Source: Nemertoderma westbladi
Taxonomy: Eukaryota > Xenacoelomorpha > Nemertodermatida > Nemertodermatidae
Reading direction: 5' to 3'
DNA length: 24,161 nucleotides
Assembly: GCA_032718475.1 (NCBI GenBank)
Contig: JAUCBJ010003603.1
Location: 1-24,161 of the forward strand
The position numbers were made by a program, and so were the translations under genes. Position 1 is the first letter of the stretch, and every line of letters begins with the position of its first letter. Under the pieces are notes generated by a model. The model made no database searches. It saw nothing but the letters and a program-made list of their open reading frames with translations, and was not told the DNA's origin. Of this stretch, positions 9,107-16,592 are shown one piece after another.

Positions 9107-9143
9107 GTCAGATCAGATCAGATCAGATAAGGACAGACGTTTT
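9107..9143 (-). repeat. Inverted partner of the 37-bp sequence at 7547-7583
   Basis: This is an exact reverse complement of 7547-7583, including the TCAGA units. It lies just upstream of the SINE-like element in the sense of the minus strand. Confidence 0.7.
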
Positions 9144-9175
9144 AGCCATCCTAACTGCTGTACTGTACAGTTGTA

Positions 9176-9689
9176 GTAATGTAATACCTGTACTGCTGTA
9201 GGCCTATACAAATGACACTATATGACGCCTATCCGTATACTGCCCTACTGCACTTCTGATCCACTCTTGCATTTTGAATTTTCTGCATTCCACTGTCCTA
9301 CCTACCGGTACCGGTAGGCCTACCCTAAAACACAGGCCTTTGCACTATCTTCTACTGATGTAGCCTACTACATACAGTAAGTTTAGTGAGTGATATTCAG
9401 TTACTACAGTACTGTACCGGTAACCTATTATCCAATAATCGAATTTTAAGTTATATATTATAAGGTATAGATTATAAATAATACAATGGCAAGTTGCTAC
9501 AGTACACGGAAACAACGATCTGTGATCTGAATATCTCCTGATTGGAAAGAGCCTTGATAGTAATTTTCGAAATTGCCATTTAGCCTACCATTTAACATTT
9601 CTGTTCTTCAAAAAATGGTCTATTTTTGTCGAGAGGAAGGTATTCCCAAGAATAAGTCAGCTGGATTAGTCGCATCAGAAATCCGGAAA
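9176..9689. other. Gene-free stretch rich in TACCGGTA and TAGGCCTA palindromes
   Basis: I see no gene. Copies of TAGGCCTA occur at 9199 and 9315, and overlapping CCGGTACCGG-type palindromes near 9303-9316. The remainder is AT-rich. Confidence 0.5.
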
Positions 9690-10103
9690 ATATGCATGGA
9701 GGCAGGTTCTATGTTTACAAGGCGTCTGTTTTTTCGTTGTCATCTGGACCCAGATATCCCATATATTGAGAGATTGACATATCTAGGCCTACAGCCACTA
9801 GAACTACGTAGGATACACGCTGACTTGGTATACACTTTTAAGATAATGCACGGTCTAGTTAATCTTAGGTGCCATGACTATTTTACCGTAATAAGAAATT
9901 GCATTACCAGAGGACATCGTTTCAAAATTCGTGGGTCAAAGTGCAATACAAACTGTGTTGAGAACGTATTTTTCAACCGTGTTGTTAACATATGGAACGA
10001 TTTACCTACTAATGTGGTGAATAGTCCGTCTCTTAACGTTTTTAAGTCGAAATTACTTACTATGGAGATTAAAAAATATATAAAATTTGATCGAAATCTG
10101 TAA
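9690..10103 (+). pseudogene. 3' end of a CR1/L2-like LINE reverse-transcriptase ORF
   Basis: The encoded C-terminal part has the usual signature after the reverse transcriptase of CR1, L2 and Rex1-type non-LTR retrotransposons. It includes FTRRLFFR, YIERLTYLGLQPLELRRIHADL, TFKIMHGLVN, a TRGHRFKIRGSKCN stretch, FFNRVVNIWNDLP and SLNVFKSKL, then a stop. Endonuclease and catalytic reverse-transcriptase domains are absent, so the copy is 5'-truncated and dead, as most LINE copies are. The frame stays open further left to about 9573, but that part has no LINE similarity that I recognise and is probably flanking DNA or diverged sequence. The 3' UTR and tail follow directly. Confidence 0.8.
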
Positions 10104-10305
10104 CGTTTAATATTGATTTTAACTATGTTTTATTGAAGTGTATAATTTTACTTAATCTTAGTTTAGCTGGTGCATAAGTCACTTCGTGTCGTAAATTTTA
10201 ATGATATAAGTGTGTTGTTTATCAATGTTATGTGTGCTGCACTAGCCGAGGTGTCTCCTCTAATAAAATATCTTATCTTATCTTATCTTATCTTATCTTA
10301 TCTTA
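10104..10305 (+). mobile_element. LINE 3' UTR with AATAAA and a TCTTA tail
   Basis: After the stop comes about 160 bases of 3' UTR ending in GCCGAGGTGTCTCC, a plausible reverse-transcriptase recognition end. AATAAA follows at 10262-10267, and then seven copies of TCTTA at 10271-10305. Short-unit tails instead of poly(A) are characteristic of CR1/L2-type elements. Confidence 0.75.
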
Positions 10306-10540
10306 AAACATTCAAAATTTAGTTGATTTCTTGACTGTCAGACAGTTTAATTACAGTTGTACGTGTGGCAAAACATTCAACATTTGAAGATTTATAGACT
10401 ATCCCTGCAAATATTTTACGTTAATTACGCTAATCTAACGTTAGACTTTAGTCTGTTTTAGGTTAGAAAAATAAAGTTTTGAAAATAACTTAGAACAAAC
10501 GTTTTCTAACGTCTTATAATCGTGTAAAAACTACATGTCT

Positions 10541-10735
10541 AAAATCAACTAAACCCAAACGTTAAACTGACGTTGAATTTTAACATCAATTTTTAACGTT
10601 ATTTTGAAACATCTGACATTGGTTAAATTTAATCATGAACATAAATCACTAAACTCAATATTAAACAAACGTTGAAATTTAACATCGATTTTTAATGTTA
10701 ATTTAAAACGTCTGACATTGGTTTAGAATCATTCT
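10541..10735 (+). repeat. Two copies of a 99-bp AACGTT-rich tandem repeat
   Basis: The landmark CTGACATTGGTT occurs at 10613 and 10712, a spacing of 99 bases. The preceding text matches in both units: CGTTGAA, ATTTAACATC, then TTTTTAA(C/T)GTTA. The motif AACGTTA is also dense at 10320-10540 and at 12720-13020, so these may be remnants of one repeat family. Confidence 0.7.
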
Positions 10736-10867
10736 TTGTATAGAAAATTGTAATGTAATTTAGTCACGTTAATGTTTATTGCATCAGGTCTCCGGGAATA
10801 TAGTGTTGTAATTCAGTGTCATTGCAACTATCTCTCAAGTTGCACCTTGTGGTCTTACTTTTATACC

Positions 10868-11300
10868 TTGGGGGGGGGGGGGGGGTTGGTCTTACTTTTT
10901 AACCTGGGGGTCTTACTTTTGTACTAGGGGGTCTTACTTTTGTTTCAGGGGGGTCTTACTTTTCTACCTGGGGTGTCTTACTTTTGTACCTGAGGGGGGA
11001 GGTCTTACTTTTGTACCTGGGGGGTCTTACTTTTGTTCCAGGGGGGTCTTACTTATGTACTTGGGGGGGCTTACTTTTGTACCTGGAGGGCTCATACTTT
11101 TATACCTGGTGTGGGTCTTACGTTTGTACCTGGGGGTCTTACGTTTGTGCCTTGGGGGGGGGGTCTTACGTTTGTACCTGGGGGTCTTACTTTTGTACCT
11201 GGGGTGGGTCTTACGTTTGTACCTGGGGGCCTTACCAGGGGGTCTTACTTTTGTACCAGGGTGATTTACTTTTGTACCAGGGCGGGTAAGGGGGGTCTTA
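10868..11300 (+). repeat. G-rich minisatellite, unit about 21-26 bp
   Basis: About 16-18 units of the form GGGGTCTTACTTTTGTACCT follow each other, with variation in the number of G and an occasional ACGTTTGT variant. It opens with a 16-base G run at 10870-10885. Three overlapping open frames (10984-11479 overall) encode only FVPGG-like or YLGG-like repeats and are by-products. The strand has many G4 runs and could form G-quadruplexes. Confidence 0.85.
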
Positions 11301-11365
11301 GTTTTGTAGGGTCTTTGGTCTTAAGGTGTCTTAAGGTCTTAAGTCTTAAGGTCTTAAGGTCTTTT
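11301..11365 (+). repeat. GGTCTTAA short repeats
   Basis: Six or so copies of GGTCTTAA or GTCTTAAG directly follow the minisatellite and share its GGTCTTA core. They look like a shortened or decayed continuation of it. Confidence 0.7.
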
Positions 11366-11980
11366 ATTTTGTACTCCTATAATATAACTACTGTAACTGC
11401 AATATTAATTAGTTTACATGTTCTTCAATATATTATTGTGATGTGCAATATTATAGAATTTATAACGATGCAATATTGAATATTTCTTTCAATTTTGGTA
11501 TTATTTTTTTATACTGTAGTTTTGTTATCGTTTTGTTTATTAATCATAGGTTTGTTTATTGAAGTTTATTTAGTCAATATATATTACAGTACGTTATGCC
11601 GATTTATATTACCGATATACCATAAATTTAGCTTTGAATTATTTTTTATTCCGGGCAAAATTTGTTAAATAAGTTCAATTTCGACTGCCAATTATTTATA
11701 TAAAAACAGCACTAAGTTTATTCAGTGTCAGTGGCTAAATAAAGTAAACACCGTTCGTTACCATCGTTAAATGATTTGTGAGGTTTGATATACAGTGTAG
11801 TTAATAGAAACAATAAATTGGTTTCATTCTACCCCCAGCGTCTGCAAAAAACGCAAGTCTAACGTTAAATGACGTCAGACTCTAAATACTAATATTATTA
11901 TTATTATTATATTACTATTATATCTAATATTAATTCCCTATAATTTAATTTTAAATTATCAATTAAATTGTTTGATGGTG
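11366..11980. other. Gene-free AT-rich stretch
   Basis: I see no gene. The DNA is AT-rich with a short TTA microsatellite near 11893-11935 and no repeat matching elsewhere in the window. Confidence 0.5.
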
Positions 11981-11987
11981 TGACTGG

Positions 11988-12215
11988 TTGCATGGCGAGA
12001 GTCTATGCGAAACCGCGGCTACGCCTGTGTCTTGGGTGCCGTCCGGCGGAGATTGCAGTTTGCACTACTTCGGTCATGTTCGCTCTGCCTCCGTGGGGGT
12101 CGGAGGTCTTGGCGAGGTCTCGGTTTCGGTGATGGGACCGGGATCTGGGGTGGTTAAGAGAGGGGTAAAGGGGGAAAGGGGAAGTAAAAACTATTACTAC
12201 AGTATAACAAAATAA
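11988..12215. other. Isolated GC-rich patch of unknown nature
   Basis: A 200-base block dense in CpG (for example CCGCGGCTACG and GTCCGGCGGAG) stands alone in AT-rich DNA with abrupt edges. Both strands have open frames across it, of 75 and 84 codons, and neither has a protein motif I recognise. I compared it by eye with 5S rRNA, common spliceosomal RNAs and SRP RNA and saw no match. A retroposed gene fragment, a coding exon or part of an unknown transposon are all possible. Confidence 0.35.
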
Positions 12216-12599
12216 AGTGCGCTCAATTACTTTACTCACCCCACATTGTTTGTACATTTAGTTATTTAAAATATCATCATTTATATAATGTTTGGATGAT
12301 AATTGGTTATTGACTAATTAAATAATAATTAATACTCTGATATTAAATTGTTTGATAACTAATAAATGTAAATAATTTAATCAAATGATTTATCTAACGT
12401 GGAGGCCAAATTGGTATGTGATAGTATTTTATATGAATCTAAACAAATTTCTTAGCAATTGATCAAAAGTCAACATAATTCTTCTCAGAAATAATCCGCT
12501 GTTTATTTTGCCTAAATGCATTGAAGGCTCCACTTCTAAGGTATACAGTAGTTGGTGTACAGTAGGGGCGTAGGCGTAGGCTGTGTAGGTTAGGGTTAG
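12216..12599. other. Gene-free AT-rich stretch
   Basis: I see no gene or element boundary here. The minus-strand open frame at 12429-12656 is mostly a by-product of the poly-C run and has no recognisable motif. Confidence 0.5.
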
Positions 12600-12625
12600 C
12601 CCCCCCCCCCCCCCCCCCCCCCCCC
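12600..12625 (+). repeat. 26-base C run
   Basis: An uninterrupted C homopolymer is preceded by TAGGGTTAG. Its real length is uncertain because such runs are prone to sequencing and assembly error. Confidence 0.8.
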
Positions 12626-12782
12626 AGTCCATTGTGTGTGCAGGCAGGTCCACCAACTAACTGCCACTGTAGTCCATGAAGTAAATCTCAAACTTGATCT
12701 TTTTCATGCATTTGAATAAAAAATAACGTATTAGTGACCTTTTTTTTAACGTATTATTGACGTATTTTTTTAACGTATTTAT

Positions 12783-12964
12783 TTAACGCAGTAACCCCGG
12801 CCAATAATACGTTAATTTAACGTAATCGTACGTTTATAAATAACGTTAATAATATACGGCAGTTAACGTTATTTTCAGACATGAGTTAATTAGTATGATT
12901 TGAGTAAAATTTATGTATATTTTTAACGTAGTAACCCCGGCCAATAATACGTTAATTTAACGTA
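12783..12964 (+). repeat. Two 42-bp direct repeats 140 bp apart
   Basis: Bases 12783-12824 and 12923-12964 agree in 41 of 42 positions, differing only at 12789/12929. They include GTAACCCCGGCCAATAATAC and TTAATTTAACGTA. The surrounding 12720-13020 is full of TAACGT and its reverse ACGTTA. These could be subterminal repeats of a decayed DNA element. Confidence 0.75.
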
Positions 12965-13059
12965 GGGCACGTTAAAAAATAACGTTGGTATGTTAGAATC
13001 TTAACGTAAATTAACGTTAAATTAACGTCAAAATGTTTGCAGGGTTGTTACTAAACGAG

Positions 13060-13420
13060 GAAAATGAGCGGTAACAGACGGGGATTTCTAAGCCAAAACA
13101 ATAAACAGTAACATTACAAATTAAGGGAAATGAGTAAGTTACAGAGGCGGGCTTTTCTTACCAAAACAATAAACTATTTCTTTTACAAATTGAGAGAAAG
13201 GATCAGGTTTGAGAGGCAGGCTTTTCTAACCAAAACAATTAACCGTAACTTAACCTAATGAGGGAAAGGAGCAGGTTACAGCGAAACTAATCTAACGAAA
13301 ACAAATACCATCACTTTAACAATTAAGAGAAAAGAGAAGGTTACAGAGAGGCGTGCTTTTCTAACCAAAACAATAAACGATCATTTACCAATTGAGGAAA
13401 CGGAACATTTACGGCGGCAT
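13060..13420 (+). repeat. Array of five to six copies of the 68-bp repeat
   Basis: The CCAAAAC landmark falls at 13093, 13161, 13230, 13296 (as CGAAAAC) and 13365, spacings of 68, 69, 66 and 69 bases. Each unit reads as a purine block (GAGGGAAAGGAGCAGG-like), TTACAGAGG, a GGGCTTTTCTAACC-like part, then AAAACAATAAAC. The units differ from each other by roughly one base in six, so the array is old. Copies elsewhere are in the same orientation. Confidence 0.85.
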
Positions 13421-14851
13421 CTTTTATAATATTAATAATGTAGATACACCATGATCAGGGTAAATAAGGAAATATATAAATACAAATATTATTAATTTGT
13501 ACGATCTCCTCTCTTCTCCCCCAGCCCCCGCACCCATCGCGAGCCAGACTGCTTCACTTTTAATTATTTAGACTTTTTTAGACTTTTAATTTTAGGGATA
13601 ATTAGTTGGAAGGCTTTGTGTTTGTTTGTGCTATTTCAATTATCTTGTTCTAGAACATCAAACGCTTTTTTAGGTCTATATAGACAGTACAAGTTGATTC
13701 TTTGATTATTATTTCCCATTTTTGGCTAATATATTAACTGTTTAAGGTGACATATTGGTTTTGGGTGGCGAAGTGTTTCTCAGGGATGAATCTCGTACCA
13801 CTCTGTCTTTATCTGCACCACCCCAACAACCCAAAGGCGCGCAGCGAATTGACGACAGGCAGGTATTAACATAACATTTGTGTTTTAAAATAAATATATT
13901 TATTCGTGGAGGCGACCCAATTTTTTAAGAAATATTAAAACTTAGCTTATGCCGATGGTATTGACACTGAAATCTTAATTTAGCATATCAACGAGTCAAC
14001 GAAATTATTAAGCCTTGCTGTAAAGGACAATTTACAGTAAATCCATAATAAGAATACTGCCTGCTCTTGGGATCTCCCTCGTAGATTGAGGCTTAGTTAT
14101 ATCCAATTCGTTACGAGTGGTGTCGATTAAATGCATTTTAGTAGTCTCATCTGGTAATCGAGTTGGAGTTCTGTATTGAGTATTGCAGCAAAATAACCGA
14201 ATGATAGCAAATGTAATTATTGTGAGCCAATATATTGAATTCGTAAATCCATTTCACACTTAAATTTAATAACCTAATTTAATAATTTTCACTTAAACTT
14301 AACTTTTTATCCTGGCCTTAACTGACTACGCCATCTCAAAGTGCCGCATATACTTACTTCCACAGTCTAGTTTCACAGCATCAGCAAGATCTCGTACTTC
14401 CGCTTTCATCAACAGGACAGCGACCGACCTCGTTTCGTAGATGCATTGCTAATAACACCTATAGAAATTGAGAAAGGCTAACGTCTACGGCGGGGATCTC
14501 CGATTGTAACACTCACAGTTTCCAAAGAGATCTTCAATAAATTTCAAAGATAAATGACTCACACATTGACTCCCCAGAGTGTTCAGTTCACGGACCGTTT
14601 TCACTAAACAAGGACGGACGCAGCCGCACGCATGGTCCAATTCGAAATAAATGTCAAGGTTATGGTATAAAGTATATGTATAGATGGTATACAACAGTTC
14701 AGATTATATTTCCAACCCCCCTAGCTGATCCCATGGAAACTTTCAGACAATACTTCCCGGCGCGGCACACAATAGAAACCCAATTTGTCATTTGGAGATT
14801 TGCCTGTTGGCAGATCGATTATACAGTATAACGTATGATAATCCTTTAAAA
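13421..14851. other. Stretch without a firm gene; weak minus-strand exon candidates
   Basis: No reading frame here has a domain I recognise. On the minus strand two short open segments end at donor-like sites: one ends at 14358 before GTAAGT and has an AG at 14450-14449, and the other ends near 14519 before GTGAGT. Their phases do not join directly, so they are not annotated as exons. The rest is unremarkable AT-rich DNA. Confidence 0.35.
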
Positions 14852-16404
14852 CCCTATTAGTACCGGGCTATAAAATGTTGTACAAATACCGGGAGGGGGT
14901 CATATTGACCCCCCCCTCTAAAATCTACAAATATTTACGAAAACGTCTGATTTTTTGTTTGTACGTAGGTATCACTTGTCTGGATCCGACCGAAAAAAAA
15001 ATTTTTCGAAAAAATGTACTGGGGTGGTTATATTGCAGCACCAAAATTACAAGTAGTGCACAATTTTCACCAAATTTGAAAATTACATTTTCGGCTAATT
15101 ATTTTTCAATACAGGTTTTCTGGGGTGTAAAATACATTGGAAAATATTAAAAAAGGATATGATTACTATAAATGGCTGTTTAGTCCTCTCTGCGTAGGAA
15201 AAAAATGAAAAAAAACAAGTAACCAGCACTTTTCAGTTAGAACACAAAATTTTTAATTCACTTATACGATGCTATAAATTCACATTTTCAGGTTTTCGAG
15301 GGCGCTGATTCTAATGGAATACATTTCTAATATGCTAGATCATTGCTACTTGTATTTTTCGGCGTAATTTGGCAAATTTTGGTGCTAGCACCAAATTTCG
15401 TACCCATCACCAAAAAGTACAAGTTTGCAATGTCCAGTGCAGTTTTTATTGATTCCATCGGATTCAGGACCCTCATAAACCCGTATAACGCAAGAAACAA
15501 GGTGATACTATCTACTTATCAATTTGCATATTTTCCAAAATTTGGTGCTGGCACAACAATTTTCACCCACCGGCGAAAAATACAAGTTTGACAACTCTTA
15601 TGAAATTTTTACTGATTCCATTGAATTCAGAACCATCACAAACCTGTATAACGCAAGAAACAAGGTGACACAATCAATTGATATATTTGATGGTTTTCAA
15701 AATTTGGTGCTAGCACCACATTTTGCACCCACATCCGAAAAATACAAGTTTGAGATGTCTAGTTCGATAATTATATTTTCCATTGAATTCAGAACAGCCA
15801 TAAACCTCTAAAACGCAAGAAATAAATTCTCACAAGCAATTTTATCTATTGAATGGATTTTCAAAATTTCGTGCTAGCACCAAAATTTGCACACAGCACC
15901 GAAAAATACAAGTTTGATACGCTTGGTGCAACTCGTATATATTTCTTCGAATCCAGAAACCCAAAAAACCCCAATTGCGTAAAAAACAAGTTTCAAACGA
16001 TCAATTTACAAAATTGACTTATTTCAAAATTTGGTGCTGGCACCAAAATTTGGCACCCACCGAAAAAAACAAGTTTAAAATTTCTAAATCAATTTATATG
16101 AATTCCATCAAATTTCTAACACCAAAATACCCGTGTAAATAAAAAATAGAGATGTTACAATTCATATTTAATGAAATGTAATTTTCAAAAAACGTCTCAA
16201 AAAAAGTGCCAAAAGTAGGGTTAAAAAATGGCGCTATAACTCGAAAAGTACCCAATATTTTTGAAAACGGTTTTCACTACTAGGAAGACAATAGATTTTT
16301 AGGAAAAGTCATAAAATTTCAGATTCCCAACTGCGTTTGTTTCAGAATTATAATAAAAAAACCACGGGAGGGGTCATATTGACCCCCCCCCGGGTTTAAT
16401 AGGG
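14852..16404. mobile_element. Non-autonomous element with piggyBac-like ends
   Basis: The left end starts CCCTATTAGTACCGGG, and the right end, read backwards, starts CCCTATTAAACCCGGGG. The right end abuts TTAA (16405-16408); the left is preceded by TTAAAA, so TTAA is two bases away. PiggyBac transposons insert at TTAA and have ends starting CCC. Just inside each end is the imperfect palindrome GGGGTCATATTGACCCC, again in both copies. No transposase frame is present; most of the interior is a 163-bp satellite. It would depend on a transposase supplied from elsewhere. The superfamily call is an inference from end sequence and target site. Confidence 0.65.
15345..16075. repeat. Satellite array: five copies of a 162-164 bp unit
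   Basis: The landmark GGTGCTAGCACC or GGTGCTGGCACC falls at 15381, 15544, 15706, 15870 and 16033, spacings of 163, 162, 164 and 163. Each unit continues with a CACC-rich part, GAAAAATACAAGTTTG, a GATTCCAT(T/C)GAATTCAG-like part, then AACGCAAGAAACAAGG. The best units contain the perfect 16-bp palindrome TTGGTGCTAGCACCAA or most of it. Two open frames (15343-15811) run through the units and are by-products. The array lies wholly inside the piggyBac-like element. Confidence 0.85.
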
Positions 16405-16592
16405 TTAATAACTACAGAAACGGGGAACTATAAAGCAACGGTATTTACCTTCTCATTAAAACCGACAAGTAAACGAGTAAACTATATTTATTGTGACTTT
16501 TTCAATATAACAAATATTTTATCTGTACAAATCACTTGTAGTTCTCATAATTTTGTTTATAATTTTTTTCTCGTAATATTTTCTTATTAACA

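Noticed and set aside
10984-11479. Three overlapping glycine/valine-rich open frames
   Set aside because: They are translations of the G-rich minisatellite in all three frames, with no non-repetitive protein part.
13060-13420. CRISPR-like array
   Set aside because: The units are about 68 bp and tandem without unique spacers, diverged, and the context is eukaryotic.
15343-15811. Two open frames inside the satellite array
   Set aside because: They repeat with the 163-bp unit and end where a unit mutates; there is no domain.
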